A stretch of 51,651 nt of DNA. It comes from a virus. Made by a program: the position numbers and the translations under genes. The notes below the pieces were generated by a model. It worked only from the letters and a program-made list of their open reading frames with translations. It was not told the DNA's origin and ran no database searches. The DNA lies in IMG/VR virus record IMGVR_UViG_3300046491_000457, positions 1 to 51,651 of that record. One strand, given 5' to 3'. Within the stretch, counting starts at the first letter, position 1. Every line of letters starts with the position of its first letter. Shown here piece by piece: positions 31,617-38,012 of this stretch.

Positions 31617-31930
31617 GGCTTCACCTTCACGCCTGCGGCTTCGATGGATTGATGGCAGTAGCGAATTGCCTGATTCCAACTAAGGTTCGCGCCTGACTGC
31701 TGAGGCAGCTCAATCACCAGCACTGCGCGTGAGGCTTGCCAGCCAGCCCAGGCAGTTCCGACCAGCGTATTTACGAGATCCGATCCCTCGCCGTGTTTGT
31801 TCAGAACCCGATAAGGAAAGCCGTCATCCATGTCCTCTTCGGTTCTGGATGCGGCGAGCAGTTCGGCATCTACTGCAAACTTGATCGCCGCCCAGGCCTC
31901 GAACTCTTCCCGCATTTTCTCGATGCTCAT
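31613..31930 (-). CDS. Small early phage protein, unknown
   Basis: A 105-residue protein from the ATG at 31928-31930 (ATGA overlap with the small membrane ORF upstream). It begins MSIEKMREEFEAWA and has DLVNTLVGTAWAGWQASRA (59-77), the EFEAW...AW.GWQAS pattern found in many phage proteins of unknown function. The end reads IRYCHQSIEAAGVKVKP. The longer open frame upstream is not needed. Confidence 0.7.
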   Translation of the reverse strand: MSIEKMREEFEAWAAIKFAVDAELLAASRTEEDMDDGFPYRVLNKHGEGSDLVNTLVGTAWAGWQASRAVLVIELPQQSGANLSWNQAIRYCHQSIEAAGVKVKP

Positions 31931-32043
31931 TTGAACAATGCTCCCTGCTGAGCAGGCGCAGTAACCCGCTGAACTTTGTGGTGCAAGCCGTAACCGGCTA
32001 CCACGACGATGATGGTCAGGACGATCCAGATTCGGTTGGTCAT
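31927..32043 (-). CDS. 38-residue membrane protein
   Basis: MTNRIWIVLTIIVVVAGYGL is a single transmembrane segment followed by a short basic tail (HHKVQRVTAPAQQ...). It is linked to both neighbours by ATGA overlaps (32040-32043 and 31927-31930), which is good evidence that it is translated. Role unknown. Possibly it works with the adjacent polytopic membrane protein. Confidence 0.65.
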   Translation of the reverse strand: MTNRIWIVLTIIVVVAGYGLHHKVQRVTAPAQQGALFK

Positions 32044-32378
32044 GAGGCCACCCGCGGCGTGAGCTTCGATTCCGCAGCCACCCGAATGAAAGACGCTGCA
32101 GTCGCATAGATGGCTGCCAGAATCGGGAAGCCGGCATAGACCAAAGCAGCGACGTAAAAGGTATGCACGAGGATTCCAAATGCCTTCTTGTAGAGCGACC
32201 GGCCTTGGATCTTCTCTGCAAGATCCTGAGTCATGCCGAGACACCCGAGGAACAGAAACGCAACCATGATGCTGATCATCCAGAAGGCGAACGTCCTCAC
32301 GTCAGCGCCGCCCAGCACCAGGCTTGCAAGCATCGCTACGTCCATTACGCGCGTGAAAACTTGAGTCGATTTCTTCAT
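32040..32378 (-). CDS. Polytopic membrane protein, unknown
   Basis: A 112-residue protein from the ATG at 32376-32378, with AGGGGG upstream (a GTG at 32384 is too close to it). It has about three hydrophobic segments (VAMLASLVLGGADV, FAFWMISIMVAFLFLGCLG and FGILVHTFYVAALVYAGFPIL). There is no signature of transporter or holin families. It lies among replication and recombination genes in the leftward early operon. A superinfection-exclusion role is possible but not shown. Confidence 0.65.
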   Translation of the reverse strand: MKKSTQVFTRVMDVAMLASLVLGGADVRTFAFWMISIMVAFLFLGCLGMTQDLAEKIQGRSLYKKAFGILVHTFYVAALVYAGFPILAAIYATAASFIRVAAESKLTPRVAS

Positions 32379-32563
32379 ACGCACCCCCTGATCAGACGGA
32401 CGTTGCTAGGCCCTTGCGCTGCCCGACGCTGACTGCCGTCATGGCGCACAAGGCGGTTATCCGCACCCTTGGTCATGAGCGTCATGTCGTGGTAATTCCG
32501 GGAGACCTGGAAGCCCTCAGACTTGAGGGCGTCGATTGTTTTCTGCTGGTTGGGGGTCATCAC
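32375..32563 (-). CDS. Small early protein, unknown
   Basis: A 62-residue protein that begins at an ATG overlapping the stop of the helicase-loader gene and overlaps the membrane protein gene downstream. Composition is polar and basic (KTIDALKSEGFQVSRNYHDMTL). It probably has a small alpha/beta fold. No family recognised. Confidence 0.6.
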   Translation of the reverse strand: MMTPNQQKTIDALKSEGFQVSRNYHDMTLMTKGADNRLVRHDGSQRRAAQGPSNVRLIRGCV

Positions 32564-33378
32564 GAAGCCCTCCGAGGAATGCGCGCCGAGGCCCCTTCGA
32601 ACACAAGGCCAATGCCGCGCCCTTCGCGCAGACGATCCACGCTGCGATCGCCCAGCACGGTGCCAAGCTCCTTGGCGTCGATGTTGGAGATGACGATGGT
32701 GGGCAGCTGCTCCTCGTACCGGCCATTGATCACGGCGAACAGGGTTGCCAGTTCGAACTCAGTCGGCTTGGTGGCGCCTACCTCGTCGATGATCAGCAGC
32801 GATGGTTCGACCAGGCTGGCGAATGCTTCCGCCTCGGTGTAGGTCGCCTTCTCGCCGTAGCTGCCCTTGATGTACTGCAGGAGTCCACCGACGGTGCGAT
32901 ACACGGCTGTCGCCTTGTGGTTCACGATCACGAAGCCAGCGATGGCCGTGGCCAGATGCGTCTTGCCGGTGCCGGGAGTGCCGGTCATCACGATGCAGCG
33001 GCCGTCAGCCATGTGCTGCGGGAAGTTGTCGGCGTACTCGATGCACTTCGCGAGATTGGCTTTCTGATCGGCCGTCTCCGCGCGGTAGTCCTGGAAGTTC
33101 TTGCCCATGAAACGGCGCGGAATCAGGGAGGCCCCCAGCTTGCGCTCCAAGCGCTCTTCGGCGATTCGGGCGTACATCAGGCGCTGTTCTTCCTGATCAC
33201 GGCGCAGCTGAGCGTCGGCGGCGCAGCCGGGGCAGCCCGAGGCGACATCAGAGTTCTTCCGGATGATCGCGGCATAGGCGCCGTGGCTTGGGCATTCAGC
33301 GGCCTGTTTGGCGACCACACTGAAACGGCGCTCGATTTCGTTGACGGTCAGGTCGACCTTCGGGGATTCAGAAGTCAT
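32560..33378 (-). CDS. DnaC-like helicase loader (AAA+ ATPase)
   Basis: A 272-residue ATPase from the ATG at 33376-33378 (an ATG nine bases further upstream is also possible). An N-terminal Cys motif (ECPSHG then GCPGCAA, about 29-52) may bind zinc. The AAA+ domain has Walker A GTPGTGKTH (133-141), Walker B SLLIIDEVG (near 192) and sensor region TIVISN. Like phage P and DnaC, it should load host DnaB at the phage origin. It overlaps the DUF1376 gene by 11 bp. Confidence 0.9.
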   Translation of the reverse strand: MTSESPKVDLTVNEIERRFSVVAKQAAECPSHGAYAAIIRKNSDVASGCPGCAADAQLRRDQEEQRLMYARIAEERLERKLGASLIPRRFMGKNFQDYRAETADQKANLAKCIEYADNFPQHMADGRCIVMTGTPGTGKTHLATAIAGFVIVNHKATAVYRTVGGLLQYIKGSYGEKATYTEAEAFASLVEPSLLIIDEVGATKPTEFELATLFAVINGRYEEQLPTIVISNIDAKELGTVLGDRSVDRLREGRGIGLVFEGASARIPRRAS

Positions 33379-34147
33379 AGGTGCCATCCCCGCGAGCTGT
33401 CAGCCCGGCCTTGTAATCGCGTTGGTCGAAGCCGGTGTGGCGGCTGGTCGGAAGGTGATGGACGTTGCTCGGCGCCTGAACCTCGTCCTCCCAGCGCTTG
33501 CCGTTGAGCCAGGTTGCCGGGTGCGGAATGAACTGGCCGTTGTCCTTGGTCCAACCCGGCGAGACGCACTGCTTGGCGAGACCTTGGGCGATCAGGGTGA
33601 AAAGGTCGTCAGTGACCTTGAGTTTCTTCCACGCCTTTTCGGCGGCTGCTTTTCCTTTCTTGTTCGGGTAGATCTTCCAGAACTTCGGGAACAGGTCGGC
33701 CGCCGGCGCTGGCGCCGAAGTCTTTTGATCTTCTAATGGTTTATGGTTAGTGGTTAATGGTTCTTGGTTAGGTGCCGGTTCGTGCACGAGTGGTGCACGG
33801 TTCGTGCTGTTTGAAGCACGCTTCGTGCGCTTGTCTGCTTCGCGCTTTTCGGCAATTTCTTTGTTTTTCAATGCGGTAGCGTGGTATGCCGCTACTTCGT
33901 CCCGAATGCGGGCCTGCACGTAAAAACCATCAACCACCTCGAAGAATTTGCGCAAAACAAACTCAACAGCTGCGATTTCCTCGTTGTTTTTGGCCCAGCA
34001 CCAGTCGATCGCCTCATCCATGGTGGGGAAGCGTTCACGGTCGTAGCACGCATCGAGCAAGAGCGTGTACGCCCCGTGCTCAAGCATGGAAAGGCGCCCC
34101 GCCTTCTTGTGGTAATCACCGATGTTTCGCTTGAAGTAATGCATCAT
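33368..34147 (-). CDS. Replication initiation protein (DUF1376, O-like)
   Basis: A 259-residue protein. The N-terminal DUF1376 domain has HYFKRNIGDYHKKAGRLSMLEHGAY (3-27) with LLLDACYDRE and AIDWCWAKNNEE. A variable linker (EPAPNQEPLTTNHKPL) follows, then a C-terminal domain with FPKFWKIYPNKKGKAAAEKAW typical of phage O-like proteins. It likely binds the origin and brings in the loader. The linker DNA holds five tandem heptamers and may itself be the origin. Confidence 0.85.
   Translation of the reverse strand: MMHYFKRNIGDYHKKAGRLSMLEHGAYTLLLDACYDRERFPTMDEAIDWCWAKNNEEIAAVEFVLRKFFEVVDGFYVQARIRDEVAAYHATALKNKEIAEKREADKRTKRASNSTNRAPLVHEPAPNQEPLTTNHKPLEDQKTSAPAPAADLFPKFWKIYPNKKGKAAAEKAWKKLKVTDDLFTLIAQGLAKQCVSPGWTKDNGQFIPHPATWLNGKRWEDEVQAPSNVHHLPTSRHTGFDQRDYKAGLTARGDGTYDF
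33738..33772. repeat. Five tandem GGTTNNN heptamers, candidate replication origin
   Basis: GGTTTAT, GGTTAGT, GGTTAAT, GGTTCTT and GGTTAGG follow without gaps inside the O-like gene. The stretch is AT-rich for this genome and next to GTGCACGA/GGTGCACG repeats (33781-33830). Lambda and P22 also keep iterons inside their O-type genes. Origin function is inference. Confidence 0.6.
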
Positions 34148-34422
34148 GCGACCTCCCTTTGATGCTTGAGGGCCGCATTGATGAGGCGCTTTTTCGCGTT
34201 GTTCACTGCACTGCGAGCGACATCCTTTGCTTTGAACTGGTCGAAGCAGAACACTTCAAGTTGCTCGTAAATAGGGTTGTCGCGAGTCACCCTGGCGTGA
34301 TCGTTGTAGGTCTTGTCGAACAAGGCCATGCGATCCAGCAAGGCATACTTAGCGGTGCGCAGTGCGCTCAATGCTTTCGTGTACTCAATGGCGCGCAGGC
34401 CAACGGCCTCTAGTTGGCTCAT
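34144..34422 (-). CDS. Small early phage protein, unknown
   Basis: A 92-residue, mostly helical protein (GLRAIEYTKALSALRTAKYAL at the start, AARSAVNNAKKRL-like VARSAVNNAKKRLINAAL at the end). Its ends overlap the KilA-N gene and the O-like gene by ATGA, so it is part of the co-translated early operon. No family recognised. Confidence 0.65.
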   Translation of the reverse strand: MSQLEAVGLRAIEYTKALSALRTAKYALLDRMALFDKTYNDHARVTRDNPIYEQLEVFCFDQFKAKDVARSAVNNAKKRLINAALKHQREVA

Positions 34423-35213
34423 GATTCGATCCTCAGAGTTTCAGCCATCAAGGCGCGCTGATGGCGAAGCATGAACACCTGATGAAGCTTCGCTTTGCGC
34501 TGCTCGAATTCCATGCCGACGTCTATGAGCGACGCGTTGAGGCGTTGCATGTGCTCGACAGCTTTAATCTGGCATGGCGAAAGGGTGTCGCGGATGGGGT
34601 AATTCGCAGCCAGGCCATGCTCGGCGCGGTACTGCTTGGAAGACCCGCCAAGAACTACTCGGTTGATCAGGTCAAATTCATTGCTGAAATGAAACGGCTT
34701 CAACTCTTTACCAGCGGACAGGCGCGTGTATTTCACAGCGTCCGTCATGGCAAATGATTCGAGGCGCGCCCGCTCACGAGATTGGCGACCTTCCGCGGCT
34801 TCGATCTGTCCAGTCACCACCGCATCGAAGGTGCGAATCACGTGCAGGTGAAATGCCGGGCTTATCCACATTGCGTAGCTGTAGATCAGCTCACGGCTAA
34901 CGTAGGTACCGCCATAACGCCCAGGCTTTGCTGCTATTGGGCTAAAACCCGGATTTTCCGTAATTAAAAACCCTTCAATTTCGGAAGTAGCCTGCAAGCT
35001 CAACCATTCATTAGGTCGAATGTCTTTGGCAACGCCGTCAGCTTTCGCGGCCTTCTCAAGGTCATTAAGAAAATAGCGCCCCTCCTCGTCCTGCCGGATT
35101 TTCACTCCAGAGATAACGATAGGTGCAGAAACCTGCGCCACGTTTTCCGAAACAACGAAACGTGGCGCGGAATGGATTGATGCTGTGTTGACATTATTCT
35201 GTTGAGTGCGCAT
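34419..35213 (-). CDS. KilA-N domain protein, putative regulator or antirepressor
   Basis: A 264-residue protein. The KilA-N DNA-binding domain covers about 36-130, with IRQDEEGRYFLNDLEKAAKA, NEWLSLQATSEIEGFL and GTYVSRELIYSYAMWISPAFHLHVIRTFD. The C-terminal half is helical, with LINRVVLGGSSKQYRAEHG. KilA-N proteins in phages act as antirepressors or regulators. It is the first gene after the 35.25-kb terminator, so its expression may need read-through. The start of the gene contains a perfect GCGCCACGTTT inverted repeat that may be its own target (inference). Confidence 0.8.
   Translation of the reverse strand: MRTQQNNVNTASIHSAPRFVVSENVAQVSAPIVISGVKIRQDEEGRYFLNDLEKAAKADGVAKDIRPNEWLSLQATSEIEGFLITENPGFSPIAAKPGRYGGTYVSRELIYSYAMWISPAFHLHVIRTFDAVVTGQIEAAEGRQSRERARLESFAMTDAVKYTRLSAGKELKPFHFSNEFDLINRVVLGGSSKQYRAEHGLAANYPIRDTLSPCQIKAVEHMQRLNASLIDVGMEFEQRKAKLHQVFMLRHQRALMAETLRIES
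35135..35168. repeat. Inverted repeat inside the start of the KilA-N gene
   Basis: GCGCCACGTTT at 35135-35145 and AAACGTGGCGC at 35158-35168 are perfect 11-bp arms, 12 bp apart. The GCGCCACG core recurs in the inverted repeat at 27884-27920 upstream of the portal gene. Confidence 0.7.
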
Positions 35214-35245
35214 TATTCGCTCCAGAACGTTGTTGCAAGCGCTGT

Positions 35246-35277
35246 AAAAAGAACCGACCTAGTCCGTCGGTTTTTTT
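35246..35277. terminator. Bidirectional intrinsic terminator in the leftward early operon
   Basis: AACCGAC, loop CTAGTCC and GTCGGTT with T-runs on both sides. On the minus strand it lies between the small regulatory genes and KilA-N, matching lambda tR1 in position. Confidence 0.85.
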
Positions 35278-35340
35278 GTGCCTGCGATTTGGTGGTTGAA
35301 TCATTCACTGGCAGTTCCTCATGAGTCCCTCAGGGGCTAA

Positions 35341-35523
35341 TCAGCCCTTACGGAAGGCTCTGACGTTGCTTCTGGATGGGTCAGGACGGAGCTGAGAAAG
35401 CGCTTTGTTGATCAAAAACGCGCCCATTTCTTCAGGCGTCATTCCTTTCAACTTCGCAACAAGCTCAAGCTCGGCCCTGCCCCTCATATCGAGCTGAATC
35501 TCCAGCTCTTTCTTTTCAGGCAC
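35341..35523 (-). CDS. Small early protein, possible ribbon-helix-helix type
   Basis: A 60-residue protein starting at a GTG (35521-35523) with AGGAGGG three bases upstream. EIQLDMRGRAELELVAKLKGMTPEEMGAFLINKAL has one strand and two helices, which resembles an Arc/MetJ-type fold. It could be a DNA-binding regulator. The assignment is tentative. Confidence 0.55.
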   Translation of the reverse strand: MPEKKELEIQLDMRGRAELELVAKLKGMTPEEMGAFLINKALSQLRPDPSRSNVRAFRKG

Positions 35524-35541
35524 AGTCCCTCCTCGGCTACT

Positions 35542-35730
35542 TCAAGCCACGTCAGTCTTCGCGTTAAGCTCTTCCATCATCTGGTTCAAAGCACGCTCGA
35601 GCAGGTCACGCGCCAGTACTGCCTTTTGGGTTCTGTGGAACCTGGCCATTGCTGTAAGTAAATCGTCTGCTACCTCGTCGAGGCGCACCTTCGTAGCCTT
35701 ATCGCGCAGGTGGTTAGGGTCGGTGTACAT
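35542..35730 (-). CDS. Small ribbon-helix-helix-like protein
   Basis: A 62-residue protein from the ATG at 35728-35730, with AAGGAG seven bases upstream. KATKVRLDEVADDLLTAMARF followed by QKAVLARDLLERAL matches strand-helix-helix order. Probably a small transcription factor of the early left operon, following the Cro-like gene. No exact family named. Confidence 0.6.
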   Translation of the reverse strand: MYTDPNHLRDKATKVRLDEVADDLLTAMARFHRTQKAVLARDLLERALNQMMEELNAKTDVA

Positions 35731-35758
35731 GTGCTGCTCCTTGTGGCTGATGAAATGG

Positions 35759-35983
35759 TTAAGCGGCAGTAAGGGATTGCTTTTCAGGAGGGAACGCATC
35801 ATCGAGTCCGCATTTGGCCCCTAGAGCGTTCAATGCCTTGACGATGAGGCGGGCCTCGCTAAGCCCAGGGCTTCGCAGGCCGGATTCGTAGTTCGCCAGG
35901 CGGGACTGATTCCAGCCGAGCGCCCGGCGTAGCGCGGCCTGAGTCACCCCAGCCCTCTCGCGGATCATTCGGACTTGATTCAT
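35759..35983 (-). CDS. cro: Cro-like HTH repressor
   Basis: A 74-residue XRE-type DNA-binding protein from the ATG at 35981-35983, with GGAGGAG upstream. MIRERAGVTQAALRRALGWNQSRLANYESGLRSPGL is a classical helix-turn-helix. It is the first leftward gene, divergent from the CI-like repressor, with an operator in its promoter. By position it should act as Cro, but the direction is mirrored with respect to lambda's usual drawing. The longer frame upstream is not needed. Confidence 0.85.
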   Translation of the reverse strand: MNQVRMIRERAGVTQAALRRALGWNQSRLANYESGLRSPGLSEARLIVKALNALGAKCGLDDAFPPEKQSLTAA

Positions 35984-36008
35984 TTGGTGCTCCTCCATAG
36001 TTGAACAC

Positions 36009-36037
36009 AGGATAAACACGCATCGTGTTAAAGGCAA
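36009..36037 (-). promoter_or_regulatory. Leftward early promoter (Pcro) with operator in its spacer
   Basis: On the minus strand: -35 TTGCCT at 36032-36037, 17-bp spacer, -10 TATCCT at 36009-36014. The spacer contains the palindrome AACACG-ATG-CGTGTT (36015-36029), so a bound repressor would block the polymerase. The 13 bases AACACGATGCGTG recur in the rightward promoter at 37399-37411. Confidence 0.75.
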
Positions 36038-36060
36038 ACACAATAAGTGAAAGCCGGTTA

Positions 36061-36078
36061 TTTCATTTCGTGATGAAA
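36061..36078. promoter_or_regulatory. Palindrome before the CI start
   Basis: TTTCAT, six bases and ATGAAA end nine bases before the cI ATG. It may be an operator for CI or Cro at the repressor's own gene. No Shine-Dalgarno is visible between it and the ATG, so CI may be translated from a leaderless or short-leader mRNA. Confidence 0.4.
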
Positions 36079-36086
36079 TCCCGCGC

Positions 36087-36905
36087 ATGAACGAATCTTT
36101 AGCGCAACGCATCAAGCGGTTAAGAAAAGCGGCCGGCCTCTCACAGGCTGAACTGGCCGAGGCTTGCGGCTGGAAGTCGCAATCTAGGGTGGGAAATTAC
36201 GAGGCAGGTACTCGGGAGCCGACACTCGCGGATCTCGCGGCGATTGCTTCCGCAGTGGGGGTGCCGGAGTCAGAGATTATTCTGAATACCTCCCTCGCCG
36301 CGCCAGTCATAGCTCAATCAGTGGCAACAGGCGCGGTTGATATGGTTCGCGAGATGCTCGCCCAAAGCGGGAAATCCCTGCCGATCCACGTAAAGCAGAA
36401 ACTATTGGCTGCGGCGGAGGCGAACTCTGAGCAATCAAGCAACGTGGTCTCTGCTGATTTCTCTGGACTCCGAGTCAAGCCGGATGAAGTGCTCATTCCG
36501 CAGTACGACATCCGTGCAGCCATGGGGCACGGCCAGGTACCTCCTGACTACAACGAGACGATGCGAAACCTGATCGTCCGTGAGGATGTGCTGCGCGAGA
36601 AAGGCGTGACCTACACGGCGCTGAATGCCTTGGCAGTCATTACTGGATGGGGGCAAAGCATGGAGGGCACCATCAACGACAAGGATCCAGTGATCGTAGA
36701 TCGCGGGGTTACGGAGTTTGTTGGTGATGGAATCTACGTGGTCACCTGGCATGGCTTGCTGTACATCAAACGTCTGCAGATGGCAGATGAAGATCATTTC
36801 TGGCTGATCTCGGATAACGAGAAGCACAAGGATCAGCAGGCCAGAATTGACGATGTAACGATCCACGCGAAGGTTCTGCTGATCTGGAACGCTAGAAAGG
36901 CTTGA
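36087..36905 (+). CDS. cI: CI-type repressor with S24 peptidase domain
   Basis: A 272-residue prophage repressor. The N-terminal XRE helix-turn-helix (GLSQAELAEACGWKSQSRVGNYE, 17-39) is followed by a linker and an S24 peptidase-like C-terminal domain with S191 (GQSMEG in place of the usual GDSM) and K228 (LYIKRL). DNA damage should trigger RecA-assisted self-cleavage and prophage induction. The usual Ala-Gly cleavage site is not obvious. RAAMGHGQ (143-150) is the best candidate. It is divergent from cro and ends at a bidirectional terminator facing the DUF1654 gene. Confidence 0.92.
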   Translation: MNESLAQRIKRLRKAAGLSQAELAEACGWKSQSRVGNYEAGTREPTLADLAAIASAVGVPESEIILNTSLAAPVIAQSVATGAVDMVREMLAQSGKSLPIHVKQKLLAAAEANSEQSSNVVSADFSGLRVKPDEVLIPQYDIRAAMGHGQVPPDYNETMRNLIVREDVLREKGVTYTALNALAVITGWGQSMEGTINDKDPVIVDRGVTEFVGDGIYVVTWHGLLYIKRLQMADEDHFWLISDNEKHKDQQARIDDVTIHAKVLLIWNARKA

Positions 36906-36916
36906 TAACCGCTCAA

Positions 36917-36947
36917 TAAAAGGCCCGCCATTGGAGCGGGCTTTTTT
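36917..36947. terminator. Intrinsic terminator between cI and the DUF1654 gene
   Basis: GCCCGC, loop CATTGGA and GCGGGC, then six T on the plus strand. Convergent genes share it. Confidence 0.88.
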
Positions 36948-36954
36948 ATGCCTG

Positions 36955-37269
36955 CTAGAAAGGTGCCGGCGCCTCCGCCAGCTCCACGTCATCAACCTGG
37001 ACCGGCCGATCATCATCACTGGCCGCTTCCCACTCCAAGGTTATCGATTCTTCCTCGTCGTTTATCGTCAGGTCGATGCCATCTGTGTCTGACAGAACCC
37101 CAAGGATCTCGTCCCACTCCCGCTGACCGTCCGTGTCCAGGCGATGAATCGTCACCCGTCTATCCAGCTGCGCGACGGGATGGTTGACCATGTTCGAGAC
37201 CCTTATTACCAAGCGTTCCATGCCAGTCATGGGCTTGGTTTCACGTTGCTGTTTCTGGGGCTTTGCCAT
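36955..37269 (-). CDS. DUF1654 family protein, SOS-regulated
   Basis: A 104-residue protein of the Pseudomonas-typical DUF1654 family: MERLVIRVSNMVNHPVAQLDRRVTIHR (17-43), REWDEILGVLSDTDGIDLTIND (50-71), SITLEW (75-80). Its biochemical role is not known to me. AAGGAG stands seven bases before the ATG. A full LexA box lies just upstream, so the gene should respond to DNA damage like the UmuD'-like gene. Confidence 0.85.
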   Translation of the reverse strand: MAKPQKQQRETKPMTGMERLVIRVSNMVNHPVAQLDRRVTIHRLDTDGQREWDEILGVLSDTDGIDLTINDEEESITLEWEAASDDDRPVQVDDVELAEAPAPF

Positions 37270-37286
37270 CAGCTACTCCTTGATTG

Positions 37287-37302
37287 CTGTATGCATATAC
37301 AG
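37287..37302 (-). promoter_or_regulatory. LexA (SOS) box of the DUF1654 gene
   Basis: CTGTATGCATATACAG is a perfect CTG-N10-CAG box centred 25 bases upstream of the ATG at 37269. A -35-like TTGAAA on the minus strand (37306-37311) precedes it. Confidence 0.88.
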
Positions 37303-37387
37303 TTGTTTCAAAAAGCATATCCCACCTTTGCAGAGCGCGTCACCAGATTTTTCTCTGTGTTTATTTCAAATAAAATCACATTACGTG

Positions 37388-37416
37388 TTGACGAAATAAA
37401 CACGATGCGTGATAGT
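37388..37416 (+). promoter_or_regulatory. Rightward early promoter with the same operator
   Basis: TTGACG at 37388-37393, a 17-bp spacer and GATAGT at 37411-37416 form a sigma70-like promoter. AACACGATGCGTGAT (37399-37413) fills the spacer and touches the -10. The first 13 bases match the operator in Pcro exactly. It should drive the 37.7-49.7 kb operon and be silenced by the repressor. Confidence 0.72.
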
Positions 37417-37715
37417 TCACCCATCGCAGCGACAAACCAACGGTGCGACAGGGCCTCAAGAGACCCGCCGCTCTTTAACATCGATAGACCGCCGAGCCTT
37501 CAGGCATAGAAGGCCAGCAACCCAACAGGGCAATGCTGCAAACAGGTGTGACGGCAATAGCGCTGTCATTCAAGCGACACGCAAGCCGCGAACGAGGGCG
37601 GAAGCGTGATACCGGATGAGCGACCGGGGCCTGATTTGAAAAATCAGATTTCCTCAATGGCCTTGCATGCAGGGCCATTCGGGAAGCAGCATAGAGTGAC
37701 GATTTAGGAGGTTTT
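37417..37715 (+). other. Untranslated leader of the rightward operon
   Basis: About 300 bases before the first gene with no supported ORF. It contains a boxA (37469-37480), a stem-loop (37496-37514), and two further hairpins: CTGATTT-GAA-AAATCAG (37631-37647) and AATGGCC-N10-GGCCATT (37658-37681). The structured, gene-free leader suggests RNA-level control. Confidence 0.65.
37469..37514 (+). promoter_or_regulatory. nut-like antitermination site (boxA plus stem-loop)
   Basis: CGCTCTTTAACA at 37469-37480 agrees with the NusB/NusE-binding boxA of rRNA operons at 11 of 12 bases and resembles lambda boxA. Fifteen bases later, GCCTTC, loop AGGCATA and GAAGGC form a small hairpin in the position of boxB. 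It lies about 45-50 bases after the predicted start of transcription and ahead of the terminator at 37924. Confidence 0.55.
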
Positions 37716-37904
37716 ATGAACAAGAAGGAATTGGCCGGAATGGCGCCGGAGTTGCTGGAGGCGCTGGAGGAACTTTTCAAAGAGTACTGCAAGCAAATGG
37801 CAAGCGAATACGACTTCCCTGGCCGAGATTGGACGCCAGAGCGCGATGACGACAAGGCTGCCTTGAAGGCCAAGGCGCTGATCGAGAAAGCGCGCAGCAC
37901 GTAA
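37716..37904 (+). CDS. Small acidic early protein, unknown
   Basis: A 62-residue, helix-rich protein (ELAGMAPELLEALEELFKEYCKQM; DDKAALKAKALIEKA). AGGAGG stands five to six bases before the ATG. It is the first gene of the rightward operon and is followed at once by a strong terminator. Its charge is not that of an N-type antiterminator, which would be Arg-rich. Similar small ORFs open rightward operons in Pseudomonas prophages. Confidence 0.7.
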   Translation: MNKKELAGMAPELLEALEELFKEYCKQMASEYDFPGRDWTPERDDDKAALKAKALIEKARST

Positions 37905-37923
37905 CCACAACGAAATCAGACAG

Positions 37924-37946
37924 GCCCGCCAAATGCGGGCTTTTTT
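37924..37946 (+). terminator. Strong intrinsic terminator after the first rightward gene
   Basis: GCCCGC, loop CAAAT and GCGGGC, then six T. Transcription must pass it to reach recT, ssb and the rest, unless there is an internal promoter. Confidence 0.88.
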
Positions 37947-38012
37947 GTGGCTGCGATTCACTGAAGCACCTGGGCGACCGGGTGCTTTGGGAATCCACTG
38001 GAGGAACACGAA

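Noticed and set aside
32536-33507. 323-codon plus-strand ORF opposite the DnaC-like gene
   Set aside because: The minus strand has clear Walker motifs and operon overlaps. The plus frame has no support.
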